21,053 nt of DNA from Larix sibirica (taxonomy: Eukaryota > Streptophyta > Pinopsida > Pinales > Pinaceae), in assembly GCA_004151065.3 (NCBI GenBank), contig NWUY0300030618.1:7294-28346 (forward strand), read 5' to 3'. Of the stretch, positions 1 through 9,010 are shown piece after piece. The notes below the pieces were generated by a model. That model was not told where the DNA came from and did no database searches. It saw nothing but the letters and a program-made list of their open reading frames with translations. The translations under genes were made by a program, and so were the position numbers. The number at the start of each line of letters is the position of its first letter. Positions within the stretch are counted from its first letter, which is position 1.

Positions 1-2
1 CA

Positions 3-300
3 TGGGAGGAGCACTTGAGGCATTTGGATGAGATATTGGGCGTCAAGGAGGAGCAATCGTTGTATGCCAAGGATTCAAAGTGTGAATTTGGCATGATAGA
101 GATCTTGTATTTAGGACATGTGATCAGTGTGCAGGGTGTATAGGTACATCAGGAGAAGTTCCATGCCATATTGGATTGGCCACCACCCAAGAACCTTACA
201 AAGTTGTGTGAATTTTACGGAATGTGCAGTTATTATAGGCACTTTGTTAAGGCGTTTTTGCAGTTGGGTGCATTCCTGTCTGATCTCACAAAGAAGGGGA
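3..300 (+). pseudogene. Reverse transcriptase C-terminal part (chromovirus), broken
   Basis: Frame 3 reads HLDEILGVKEEQSLYAKDSK, then a CEFG motif, YLGHVIS, and after a stop, ILDWPPPKNLTKL and YYRHFVKAF. This is the palm end and thumb/connection region of a Ty3/gypsy RT; the YxDD catalytic motif would lie left of the window. An in-frame TAG at 141-143 falls where family members usually have glutamine (G-I/V-Q-V). The frame is lost near 297-300, where homology continues in frame 2 as FRWKEEDQGGFEKLKEVM into RNase H. Known of the family: this enzyme copies element RNA into DNA in cytoplasmic virus-like particles. This copy cannot encode one continuous product. Confidence 0.85.
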
Positions 301-760
301 ATTTAGGTGGAAAGAAGAAGATCAGGGTGGATTTGAAAAGCTCAAGGAGGTGATGCGCACTTGTCCAATTTTGACACTTCCTGATTTCACACAACCCTTT
401 ATGCTTGAGTGTGATGCTTTGGGTGAGGGTATAGGATATATTTTGATGCATAATAGACATATGATAGCATTTGAGAGTAGGAAGCTTAGGGATCCAAAGA
501 GACTCTACTCCATCTATGACAAGGAGATGCTTGTCATTATGCATGCTTTGGCAAAATTAAGATAGTATTTGGTAGGTTAGATTTGTGGTTAGGATGGACC
601 AAAACAACGTGTGGTATTTCCTAGGGCAGAAGGACCTAAATGAGAGGTTGTAGAAATGGGTAAGCAAGATACAAGCTTATGATTTTGACATCTAGTATGT
701 GAAGGGAAAGAAAAAAATGTTGTTGATGCCCTCTCCAGGAAATTGCAGGATGTTCGCTGA
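300..760 (+). pseudogene. Ty3/gypsy RNase H domain, broken
   Basis: An open stretch at 350-565 reads TCPILTLPDFTQPFMLECDA and later YSIYDKEMLVIMHALAKLR. The family normally degrades the RNA strand of the RNA/DNA hybrid during reverse transcription. Visible catalytic positions are Asp in LECDA, Glu in YDKEM, Asp in a frame-shifted VRMDQNN near 591-605, and Asp in VVDALSRK near 720-745. The acidic residues therefore survive although the frame does not: TAG at 563-565 and 651-653 sit where glutamine is expected, another stop falls in the FDI-stop-YVKGK segment, and at least two frameshifts separate the parts. Confidence 0.82.
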
Positions 761-2000
761 TGGAAGTTTCAGCTGATTGGAAATCCCACCTTTTGGTGAA
801 ATATTCCATGAACAAATTTGCTTGCGAGTTGATGGAAGGTCACATTCAGGATGACAAGTACAAAGTGGTGGACGATATTATCTTCTACAAAGATAGGATA
901 TACTTAGTGCCACAATCCAAGCTTAAAGTGAAGATCACGAGGGCCACGCATGACACACCATTAGTAGGGCATCTTGGATAATATTTCAAAACTTACAGAC
1001 AGATTAGAGAGAGGTTCTCATGGAAGGGCCTCAAGAATGATGTGATGCAGCATACGCCGGAGTGTATGAATTCAAAACAAGTCAGAGCATACTCACCCAG
1101 TGGGGTTATTGTAGCCTTTACCCATTCCAGAGAAGAAGTGGGAAATGTGTCAATGGACTTCATCATGGGTCTATCGAAGGTGTAGGGTAGATATTGCATT
1201 TATGTATTGGTTGATTGGTTGACCAAGCTTGCACACTTCTTCTCTATTTCATCAAATTATATAACAACATACGTGGCAGAGTTGTTTTTCAGGGAGGTGT
1301 TCAGAATCCATGGCTTGTCAAAGTTCATTGTCATTGAGAAAGAGAATAGGTTTCTCAGTGCATTTTGGTAGGAGTTGTTTAGATTGTCAAGCACAATTTT
1401 GACTCCCAGTACCATTTATCACCCCCAGATGGATGGCCATCCATAGATTGTGAACAATTAGGTTGAGGGGTATCTGCGTAACTATGTGTCAAGACCGCAT
1501 AAGGCATGGGTTAAATGGTTGCACCTAGGAGAACATTGCTATAACACCACTTACCATATGTCCATTAGTATAACCTCATTCTGAGCATTATATGGGTATG
1601 ATGCCCCTTCATTGGTGGACATGGTGTTTGGGGATAGTAGGGCTCCTAAAGCCAAAGACTGGATATAGGAGATCCAAGATATCCTTAGGGTCCTTAAGGA
1701 TAATCTGCAGGTGGCCCAAAACCAACAGAATATGTATGCTAGATAGGCATAGGGTTAAGCATAGTTTCAAGCTAGGAGACTAAGTTTTTCTAAGATTTCA
1801 TCCATACAAACAGTCTTGATTGAAGAAAAGTGGTGCAGAGAAGTTGAAGCCACTCTTTTATGGTCCCTATAGGGTTCTTTAGAGAGTTGGGGAAGTATCT
1901 TATGAGCTTGAGCTGTGATAGGAGAGTAAGATTCATAATTTTTTTCATGTGTCGGGCCTCAAGAAGGCAGTTGGACAATAGGTCACTACTTCAGCAAAGT
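760..2000 (+). pseudogene. Chromovirus integrase, broken (zinc-binding, DDE core, C-terminal part)
   Basis: Integrase inserts element DNA into the host chromosome. The N-terminal zinc region is recognisable as HDTPLVGHLG and RERFSWKGLKNDV, followed by ECMNSK, in which the second Cys of the usual CxxC is absent. The core shows YVLVDWLTKLAHFF with the first catalytic Asp. FIVIEKENRFLSAFW has Glu-type sequence where the family usually has the second Asp (SDRD-like). YHPQMDGHP is followed by TAG at the position of the third catalytic residue (usually QTE). WVKWLHLGEHCYNTTYH and ALYGYDAPSLVDMVFGDSR then follow. Three TAG codons (1183-1185, 1369-1371, 1666-1668) replace expected glutamines. A one-base frameshift lies near 1741, and homology fades toward 1990. 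Certainly non-functional. Confidence 0.85.
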
Positions 2001-2019
2001 TACCCCCATTGGATGAGAA

Positions 2020-2231
2020 ATCCAATTGGAACTGAACCCGGAAGAGATTTTGGATGTCAAGGAGAGGCGTTTGAGGAGTAACGTGATCAAGGAGTATCTT
2101 ATCATGTCGAGAGACTTGCCCGTGGAGGATTCTATTTGGGAAGGAGAGCATATTTTGCAGCATCCTAGTTTGCAATTGCTTAAGGACAAGCAATCTCGAG
2201 AAGGGAGGATTGTAATGTCGCCTTCCAAATG
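2020..2231 (+). pseudogene. C-terminal chromodomain-like tail of chromovirus integrase
   Basis: Frame 1 is open from 2026 and reads EEILDVKERRLRSNVIKEYL, then SRDLPVEDSIWEGEHILQHP and SLQLLKDKQ, ending in MSPSK. The block resembles the divergent chromodomain-like tail of plant chromoviruses (VIKEYLVxWxxLPVEDATWE), thought to help target insertion to heterochromatin. The usual Trp of the KW position is replaced by Met-Ser. The stop codon overlaps the inferred LTR start by about 20 bases, common in this group. No stop occurs within this 68-residue stretch, but it is out of frame with much of the upstream integrase. Confidence 0.75.
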
Positions 2232-2620
2232 ATCACTCTAGGAGGATGACTTATTAGCCTATTCAATTCTCGTAGGCTATAGTCGGCAAAAAAGGGAATT
2301 AAATAATTATTTAATGTAATTTGTCAATAAAACAACATTAAAGATGACATTGAGTAATTATTTAAAAGGGAACTTTATAAAAAGTCACTTTTATTAATGA
2401 AAGGTGGGGAAAGGTAAAAATGGTGAAAAAGGGTAAAAGTGGCGAAAAAGAGTAAAGAGGGGCATAAAAGAGCAAATCGATCCCTTCTCTCATTCATTGA
2501 TGACTTATTTTCAAAAAAGAGAATTTAAGAGCTCTCGTGGCTTATGTATCTTGGGACAAAGACCCTAAGAGAAAAATAGTTTGGGTGGTGAAACTATCCA
2601 CCCTAGTCAATTAGTTGGAG
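2211..2620 (+). repeat. 3' LTR (partial boundary) of the chromovirus-like element
   Basis: A purine-rich tract (GAAGGGAGGA, about 2199-2208) is followed by TGTAATGTCGCC at 2211, a plausible polypurine tract and LTR start. A TATA-like CATAAAAGAG near 2463 precedes a CT-rich stretch (CCCTTCTCTCATTC), a layout typical of U3 to R. The 3' LTR end is not identifiable because no second copy is in the window. Sequence to about 3300, including a TATCAATATAAAACC segment near 3190, could still be LTR. The end given is a guess. Confidence 0.5.
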
Positions 2621-3530
2621 AGATCACATAGATCTTTCATAGAGATTTATGGCAAAGAGAGAGAGGCACTTCATGTGAACAAACCGTATGGATTTTCCAA
2701 GCTTTTGGAGTGCATATTGAGGAGGCTAATTATTATTCATAGGATAAGTTGTTTAGGAAGGGTGCAAGGGTTAAATCCAATATTTTCTGCATGCATTGTC
2801 ACTGCCAAACATACTAAACATGAGTTAATGGTCTATTGGGTGTGTTCTTCCATAATAGAAAGCGTATCAACTACTTTTGAGGTAGGCACACTGAGTATTG
2901 GAGGCCATACTTTTTCTTGGAGGATGTATACCACAGTTATCCCATTGCTATTTAAGGTCGTTGTCATAGTTTGCTAGAGAAGGGGTCATGTGGACTGTTG
3001 GGTGCATTCAAGGAGGATTTCCAATTGACAGTGGTCATTTAGATCGATTTGTGGTAACAAGGAGAGGGTCATTTTAGTCAAAGGGGAGATGCAAACACAT
3101 ACAATCACCTACATGCCAAATCATTCCACCAAAGAGGGCATTTACTACTCAATGGAGGTTGCCAGCTATAGTTTTTACCATGTCTGAAATTATCAATATA
3201 AAACCTAAGTTATTTGGTTCTATTGGAATGATGTAGCACCTATTTAAACCCTCAATCAGTTTTGTATTTATTGTGAATGGTTTCTAATACTAAATGCAAT
3301 AGTAAACAAGTATTTGGTGTAACTCCCATGTTAAAAAATCATCATGCATGAGATATGAAATGTAATTAACAAAATCCACATAAAAAACAGATTTCACTTG
3401 ATAAGAATCCTATAGTGATAACATACCAAATGTTGTCATAGTGTTTGACTAAAGTCCCAAACCAAGATACATAAGCAGACAACTTAAAACTCAATCTAGA
3501 TTTAGTTGGGGACTTTACACACATAGACAA
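2620..3530. other. Unassigned sequence, probably LTR remainder or old repeat
   Basis: No recognisable protein domain or RNA gene is seen on either strand. A 120-codon frame at 2615-2977 (+) is open but has no family resemblance and lies where LTR U5 or flanking sequence is expected, so it is treated as chance. The stretch has moderate AT content and no internal tandem repeat. Confidence 0.4.
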
Positions 3531-3843
3531 TGATATCATATGATATATGAAAAACATTTGTAATCATGGGAAAGAATATCACAAGTAGGACCATAGGAAA
3601 CTTGTTCATGACATTGAATAATCATCAATATGAAACAAACCCACATTCCTTTTCTCCTTGTTCCTCCTTTGTCTCACAAAAGTAGGGCCCCTCTTTCTTT
3701 CATGCTTCAAAATTGAATTATTTAGGAAAAAAGGCTTAAGGAGGGACTATCATGATGGGAATAAGTTGATTGGATTTAGGCTACAAGTTTGAATTAAAAC
3801 ACTTTTTAATTCCAAGGTAGTTGTACCATACAAATGGTCAACA
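3531..3843 (+). repeat. LTR-like direct repeat, left copy
   Basis: This 313-base segment starts TGATATCA and ends GGTCAACA. It matches 17666-17978 along its length at roughly 85-90% identity by eye, with both ends at the same spacing (14,135 bases). TG...CA ends and the primer-site-like sequence two bases beyond the right end suggest a 5' LTR on the plus strand. Weak similarity continues about 15-20 bases left of 3531, so the left boundary is uncertain. No target-site duplication is visible outside the pair. Confidence 0.65.
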
Positions 3844-3845
3844 AA

Positions 3846-3857
3846 TGGCGACTCCAC
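3846..3857 (+). promoter_or_regulatory. Primer-binding-site-like sequence after the left LTR
   Basis: TGGCGACTCCAC begins two bases after the LTR-terminal CA. Several plant Tat/Ogre-type gypsy elements use a PBS starting TGGCGACTC, described as complementary to the 3' end of tRNA-Arg; that link is from memory. It would prime minus-strand DNA synthesis and gives a plus-strand orientation for this LTR. Confidence 0.55.
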
Positions 3858-4482
3858 AAGGAGGGCTATCTAAAATAGGCCAAACACAGAAATTTTGGTT
3901 TTGCAAGCCAGTTTTAAGTTGAAACATCAAATCAAAGTCTTTAAAATGGAAAAAGGAAGAAAAATGTCCAGTACAAATAAATTTGAGGGAAGACTCTTTA
4001 CAGTGCCATCGTACAATTTAGGGAGTGAAGTAAAGGATAAGTGAGGTAGGGGATAGTCAAACAAAAATGATGACAAGAAGTACCCTCATCATGACCATAG
4101 GCCATTTGAATCAAGTTTTTTCTCAGGAAACAAACATATCTCCATTATTCTCTTTGTATATGTATCCCTCTTGTTTGCAAATTAGTAGATTGATCTTATA
4201 GCGATATGTGTTTATGTTTATCAACCTTTGTAGAAGTTTAGTGTCAATGATCAAATTTTTGTATATTTAGTTTCTCAAATAACTTAAGACAATTCATGAT
4301 GTAAATAAGCTCAAAGCCTAAACAAAACAAACAAAGCAATCGTAAGCATAAACAAAATTGTTGAATAAAATACAAGACAACACTGGTATATACAAACTGA
4401 AAATAAAGTAAATAAAGAAATCAATCCAAGCAACAAAAACCAAAAAATTATCCTAACAAAATGTAAGAAATGATTGGTGTCA
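3858..4482. other. Leader-like sequence of the plus element and 3' flank of the minus-strand element
   Basis: No domain is recognisable. The left part would be the untranslated leader of the element whose LTR ends at 3843. The right part lies just downstream, on the minus strand, of the integrase stop at 4483-4485. The junction is not visible and no 3' LTR matching the 12.2-12.9 kb LTR is found here. A hydrophobic minus-strand frame (4311-4514) starts inside the integrase end in another frame and is best explained by A-rich sequence read in antisense. Confidence 0.4.
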
Positions 4483-5560
4483 TTAGGATTGAGATGGCCC
4501 CATTTGAGGGCCATGGTAAGGTTTTAGATGTGATCCATTTGTAGTGTAGGAAAATTAGTGTTCATTCCCATCCTTCAACAAGTAATAGTTTGCACCGACT
4601 ATGGAAGCCATGATATATGGCCCCAACTATAATATATGGAATTTAGTATGCTTACCCTTATTAGAATGTGCAAAATCCCACAACAATCCTTGTTTTCCAA
4701 CTTTGAAATTCTTGGTTTAGCTTTCTTATCAAAATATTTTTTGACTGTTTGTTGCCTTTTTTCTAGGTTTGTCAGAGCATGCCTACATTGTTCTTCTAAG
4801 GCGAGTAATGTGTGATAATTCAAACTCATTTAGATGTTTAGCATGGAAGGATGGGAAAAAGGAAGCCAACTACAGTTCAACGGGCATGACAACCTCTTGT
4901 CCCTACAATATCTATAAAATTGTTTACGTGGTGCTTCTCTTAGTTGCAGTTTGATCTGCCCCTAAGGCATATGGAAGATGCAAGTGCCATTGGTGTGTCT
5001 TGTCATTAAGAATATTCTTGAGTATTTTTATAAGCTTCTTGTTAGTGGACTCAGCTTGTCCATTTCCCTACGGGTAATAAGAATATGAGAAAGAATGTTT
5101 AACCTTAAACTTGTTACAGAATTGGGTCAAATTTCTAGAACTAAAAGCAAACCCATTGTTTGATATAAGCCTTGAAGGAATACCAAATCTTGAGAATATT
5201 GTTATTTTCAAGAAAAGAAATGACCTAGTCATATGTGGCATTTTTTAGAGGAACAACCTCCGACCACTTCTTAAAGTAATCGGTGGCTGTCAAAATGAAA
5301 ACATGACCAACAAAATACAAGGGTTTAATTAGTCCAATGAAATGTAGACGCCATTCAAAAAAAAGTTAAAGAGGGATTATTGGCTTCAAAGGAATTGTTG
5401 AGATATTTTGTCATCTTGTGGCATGCTAGAAAGCATCATAAGAACAAATGAATTTATAAGAGTCTTGAAAAATTGTGGGCCAATAATACCCAGTTCGAAG
5501 GATCTTGTGAGCAGTTGTTAATGATGCAAAATGCCCACCAATATAGATGGTTTCAATGGT
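4483..5560 (-). pseudogene. Tat-like integrase, broken
   Basis: Minus-strand frames give, in order, a zinc-binding remnant (HGMTIETIYIGGH, AHKILRTGYYWPTIFQDSYK, then ICSYDAF), a first catalytic Asp in ILTATDYFKKWSEVVPLKNA, LISNNGFAFSS where the family has LISDNG (second Asp now Asn), and YYP-stop-GNGQAESTNKKL, which retains the third catalytic Glu. The C-terminal part reads RQQTVKKYFDKKAKPR at 4700-4770 and GPYIMASIVGANYYLLKDG, ending NGSHLKPY near 4500 with stop TAA at 4483-4485. Stops and frameshifts separate these blocks. The stop in YYP-stop-GNG is TAG where CAG is expected. Certainly inactive, but clear as to family. Confidence 0.85.
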
Positions 5561-5587
5561 CATTCCATGTACAACATTTAACATGCT

Positions 5588-5857
5588 TCATTTCAATTCA
5601 TCATTAAAACAAAGTAACATCCTTCCATCAGAACATCTGTGAAATAACAGAGTACCCAAAAGGACATATTTTGAAGCTTCTAGCCTTAACCTCCTACGTT
5701 CATGACTTTCCAACCCTTCGAAACATATTTCATATTTTATATAGTAGATGATGTTTTTATACCATGGGTGATCAATCAAATCTACATCTTCATCCTCTAT
5801 GTAAAATAAAGATGACAAAGGATCGTCATTAGTTTCAGGTGGAACTTGATTCAACAT
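5588..5857 (-). pseudogene. Linker between RNase H and integrase of the Tat-like polyprotein
   Basis: An 89-codon open stretch reads DDPLSSLFYIEDEDVDLIDH, then PWYKNIIYYIKYEICFEGLE, RRRLRLEASKYVLL and LLFHRCSDGRMLLC. In plant Tat/Athila-type polyproteins this HPWYxDI...RRRLRxEAxxYxxxxxxLFxRxxDG block lies immediately before the integrase zinc-binding region. Here it follows the native RNase H end (5870-5900) directly. No archaeal-type RNase H lies between, which matters because that is its usual place in Ogre/Retand elements. Confidence 0.8.
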
Positions 5858-5864
5858 GTTCGGC

Positions 5865-6260
5865 CAACTGAAGGGCTAGGACACTACCCTTAATGGTATT
5901 AGTAGTAATAATGGAGAGATCATGTTCTTGAATTTTGGTGAGCCAATGTGCTAACTTACCATAAATAAAATTTTGAGACAACATAAATTTTACCGCTGGC
6001 AATGGAACTCAAATCTCTGTATGCTTTCCTAAAATAAAATACCTAAATTTTTCAATGATTTTCACCAAAGAATATGTATGTTTTCCGATCAATGTAAATT
6101 TCAAGGAATCGTCTGAAAGGATTTGACTTGTAAATCCGATAGGCTGCTTAAAACATTTTTTGTCCTTTTGAATGAGGATTGTGGAAATCTAATCTTCAAT
6201 TGCATTGATATATATGATGAAATCTTGTGAAAAATTAGGTTTCGCTAACACTAGGGTAGA
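5865..6260 (-). pseudogene. Native (gypsy-type) RNase H of the Tat-like element, broken
   Basis: Minus-strand text runs KPNFSQDFIIYINAIED, then QPIGFTSQILSDDSLKF, GKHTYSLVKIIEKFRYFILG, AVKFMLSQNFIYGKLAHWLT and IKGSVLALQLAEH. It aligns by eye with the RNase H that follows RT. The first catalytic Asp of the usual YTDAS is Asn (YINAI), and the region around the expected second acidic residue is GKHTYSL rather than a Glu-containing motif. In Tat elements the native domain is reported to have degenerated after gain of the archaeal-type one; the changes here fit, though ordinary pseudogene decay could give the same picture. Two or more stops interrupt it. Confidence 0.75.
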
Positions 6261-6449
6261 AGAGATGGCATTCTTAATTTATGCAAAGGTTGCATCTACA
6301 TCTTGTGTCCAAACAAACGTTTGACCACCTTTAAGTAAGATATGAATGGGTTTTACCATCCTAGTGAAATTAGGGATAAATCGATGAACAAAATTAGTTT
6401 TTCTCATAAAAGATTGGATTCCCTTTTTTGAAGTGGGGGCAAGAAGATT

Positions 6450-7396
6450 TTAAATTACCTTGACCCTTTCAGGATCAATGTTAATACCTGAACTGGACAT
6501 GGCATGACCAAGCAATTTGCCTATTGAGGCACCAAAAATAGTCATTTTAGGGTTAAGGGAGATGTTGAATTTCCTGCAACGCAAGAAGACCTACGTAATA
6601 TTACCAAAATTATCATTTCTTAATTTGGAGTGGGTTGTTATATCATCGAGATAAATCTGAATTATAATCACAATCAGGTCATCAAAGGCCACATGCATGG
6701 CCCTTTGGAAGATAACATCAACGTATCTCAAGCCAAATGGCATGCATTCATAAGAAAATGTTCCCCGCCTTGTAGTGAACATGATCTTATAACAATTTGT
6801 CCTTTTAAGGTGAATCTAGTTGTATCCTGAAAAAACATCAAGAAGGGACATCATTTGGGATCCGACCAATTGTTGCAATATCATCTCCATGTTTGGGAGA
6901 GGGAAATTGTCCTTTACACTTGCTTTGTTAAGGGCTTGAAAATCAACACATAGACGGATGTCTCCATTTTTTGTATGAGCAAGGACTAAGTTTGCTACCC
7001 ACTTAGAATATTTTACCGATAAAATTATGTGGGTTGCAAGCATCTTGTCAAGCTCTTTCTGAACAATAACTTCAAGGGTAGGGTTTATGGGTCTTTCTCT
7101 TTGTCGCATTGGAGAATATCCTTCTCTAATAGTAATGGCATGTTGAACAATTACTGGGTCAAACCCTCGCAAGTATTCATATGACCATGTGGAAATATCA
7201 CGGAATTCATAAAGGAAAGTGATGAATTTATCTTCTCTGAGTTGGAACAAATTACAACACCTATATACATTAACTTTGGTTTTTCTTCTGACTCGATGTT
7301 GATAGGAATAGTATCTTTGACTTTACGTCTTGACTCTTCATTCATAGGAGGTCTTTTCCCCCCAACATCATTGGGAGAAAATGAGGCTTCTAGCAA
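6450..7396 (-). pseudogene. Tat-like reverse transcriptase, broken
   Basis: The N-terminal part (ending near 6816) reads DISTWSYEYLRGFDPVIVQH, later PINPTLEVIVQKELDKMLAT, SKWVANLVLAHTKNGDIRLC, VDFQALNKASVKDNFPLP and LLDVFSGYN with the first catalytic Asp. A second frame continues MFTTRRGTFSYECMPFGLR and reaches the catalytic YLDD at 6642-6653. The thumb follows as SLNPKMTIFGASIGKLLGHA and GINIDPERVKVI. Upstream, 7260-7396 carries a linker (MLEASFSPNDVGGKRPP...PINIESEEKPKLMYIG) in a third frame. At least two frameshifts and several stops are present. Motif content is complete apart from the frame damage. Confidence 0.87.
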
Positions 7397-7549
7397 AGTT
7401 AATCCTGAAGGAAATTTGTTTTCTTTGAGATTTATGATATCATATGAATCATCTTACTATTTTGTGACGAAAGCATGCATGCTTTAATTATTAGCAAACA
7501 CTTTCCATGATGGCATCATTATCAGGAATGTGAGGCCTATAAATGGAAA

Positions 7550-7970
7550 TAAATGCACAATCTAGTTTTTCAACCAACATTTATCGGTGAGGTCTTGTTG
7601 CAAATGTGGCTAGATTATCTGCAATCAAGTTGAGCCTCCTACAAATGAAGGTCTGATTGAAGGAGGTGAACTTCTCAATGAACTCCCATACCAATTTTTT
7701 GTATCTATGAAAGTATTTATTTACAGGAGTATACAATTTCCTAATCATTTTACAACTAACTATGAATCTCCAAAAAAGGTTAAGTGCTTACAGCCCAAAT
7801 TAAGTGCACATTCTAATCCAAATAAAAGTGATTCAAATTCTGCAATATTGTTAGTCCATGCAAAATTTATCCTGAAAACAAAGGGATGCACCTTACCTAA
7901 AGGGGAGTAAATGATGATATCGGCTCCATTTCCTTCTTTAGAGCAAGTGCCATTAAAATGCATATGCCAA
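7550..7970 (-). pseudogene. Archaeal-type RNase H (aRH) domain, located upstream of RT
   Basis: The open stretch 7760-7963 reads MHFNGTCSKEGNGADIIIYS, then FRINFAWTNNIAEFESLLFG and LECALNLGCKHLTFFGDS. After a stop and a frameshift it continues NKYFHRYKKLVWEFIEKFTS and LNLIADNLATFATRPHR. This is the additional RNase H known from Tat elements (FDGSSxxKGxGAG...NNxAEYEALLxGL...GDS...ADxLA). Catalytic Glu (AEFE), Asp (GDS) and Asp (IADNLA) are visible; the first Asp (FDG) is Asn here (FNG). The domain lies 5' of RT in transcript order. In Ogre and Retand it usually lies between the native RNase H and integrase, where none is seen here. Confidence 0.85.
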
Positions 7971-8009
7971 ATTTAATCATCAGGATCTTCCATTGAGAGC
8001 ATACTAGAT

Positions 8010-8460
8010 TCTTCAATTTATTCCTCAGTAAAGATAGAATAGAGACCTAAATCATACTCGAAAAAATTAATAGAAGGTTGTGGGAGGGTTTCATTGTAAG
8101 GGGATATTCTCTCCTCCCAATATATAATTATTTTCTTGGGACCTTTGGGAATAATAAGATGAGTTCCATCCATAGAGTCATACCCACCAATCAAAGCATT
8201 CAAGTCCCTCCCAATATGATAGAGTAAATAGTCACTCCCATATCCATTAACTAAATATTACAGGTTGTTTGAATTTCAGGATGAGCACACATCACTAAGG
8301 TAACATCCTTGATTTCCCCTATCATGGCATGCTGCTACTTTTTAAAGGATGGCATGTGCATAGGATTTTCATTGATGCAAGACAATCCCATCTCTTCCAT
8401 TATTTTTTTGACATAACATTAGGCCCAAACCCACCAACAATTAGACAATAGTGTGCTATC
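8010..8460 (-). pseudogene. Retropepsin-like protease region of the Tat-like element, broken
   Basis: Minus-strand text includes AHYCLIVGGFGPNVMSKK near 8400-8450, followed by KIMEEMGLSCINENPMHMPS, IGEIKDVTLVMCAHPEIQTT and MDMGVTIYSIILGGT. The stretch 8018-8203 gives NALIGGYDSMDGTHLIIPKG and IIIYWEERISPYNETLP. The pattern fits plant gypsy proteases (LIVDGGSxxNVMS...LGRxWLxxxxA...HxxLxxP). The catalytic Asp of the active-site triad is not seen: the motif reads LIVGGFG. Family role: cleavage of the Gag-Pol polyprotein during particle maturation. Frames change at least once and a stop lies between this block and the aRH. Confidence 0.65.
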
Positions 8461-8469
8461 TTGTTCGTT

Positions 8470-9010
8470 GTCTTCATCAAGATATGGAATTGTTGATTTT
8501 TTAGAGAAGGGTGGGTATAAACTACCCCTAGGACTTCATCTTGAATTAGATTTTCATCACTAGCCGCTACTAAGTTAGTTGTTGAAGTGGAAGAGTATGA
8601 AGTACTTTTGTTTTGTGGTCCTTCATCTAAAAACCTTTTTAGATTTTCTCTTTATTCAGGTGTGTAGGCCATATCAACAAGAGTTGTGTTTGATTACAAA
8701 TTTTCCAATTCAGCAAGTATGGTGTACCTATCAGAGGAGGTAGAAGAATATGGAGCAGATTGGTGTTGCGAAGAATCAACAACATATTTATTAGTCATAC
8801 ATGTATTATATGCAGTAGGCTGCTTTTGAGGTGATACAACGGGATTTTTGGAAAATTTATTAAAAAAATTGTTGTTAAAATTATTATTTGTTATTATTGG
8901 TTTGATAACTAGTCACAACAGCCAACACATCTTCATCACCCACCCAATCTAACGCATTTACCACATGGTCAGATTTCTTACCAAAAATCCACTCCCTAGA
9001 GACCTTTAGG
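8470..9010 (-). pseudogene. Gag-to-protease linker region, low conservation
   Basis: No named domain is visible between the zinc-knuckle remnant and the protease. The minus strand here gives broken Ser-, Asn- and Gln-rich text with many stops, and there is no competing plus-strand gene. By position it should be the spacer of the Gag-Pol polyprotein. Confidence 0.4.

Larger units (their letters stand above)
1..2620 (+). mobile_element. 3' part of a degenerate Ty3/gypsy chromovirus-like LTR retrotransposon
   Basis: The domain order RT end, RNase H, integrase and chromodomain-like tail, followed by a probable 3' LTR, is that of a Ty3/gypsy chromovirus. The element is cut by the left window edge, so its 5' LTR, gag, protease and most of RT are not visible. 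The reading frame changes several times and carries many stops, so this is an old, inactive copy. The right end is approximate: the LTR start near 2211 is supported, but I could not fix its 3' end, which may lie as far right as about 3300. Confidence 0.85.

Noticed and set aside
2615-2977. 120-codon open frame on the plus strand
   Set aside because: Lies in the likely LTR/U5 region, has no domain or motif, and its composition (hydrophobic end, scattered Cys) looks like translated non-coding sequence.
4311-4514. 67-codon hydrophobic frame after the integrase, possible envelope-like protein
   Set aside because: It begins inside the integrase end in another frame, and its Phe/Leu/Ile richness follows from reading A-rich plus-strand DNA in antisense. 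No signal or envelope motif is seen.
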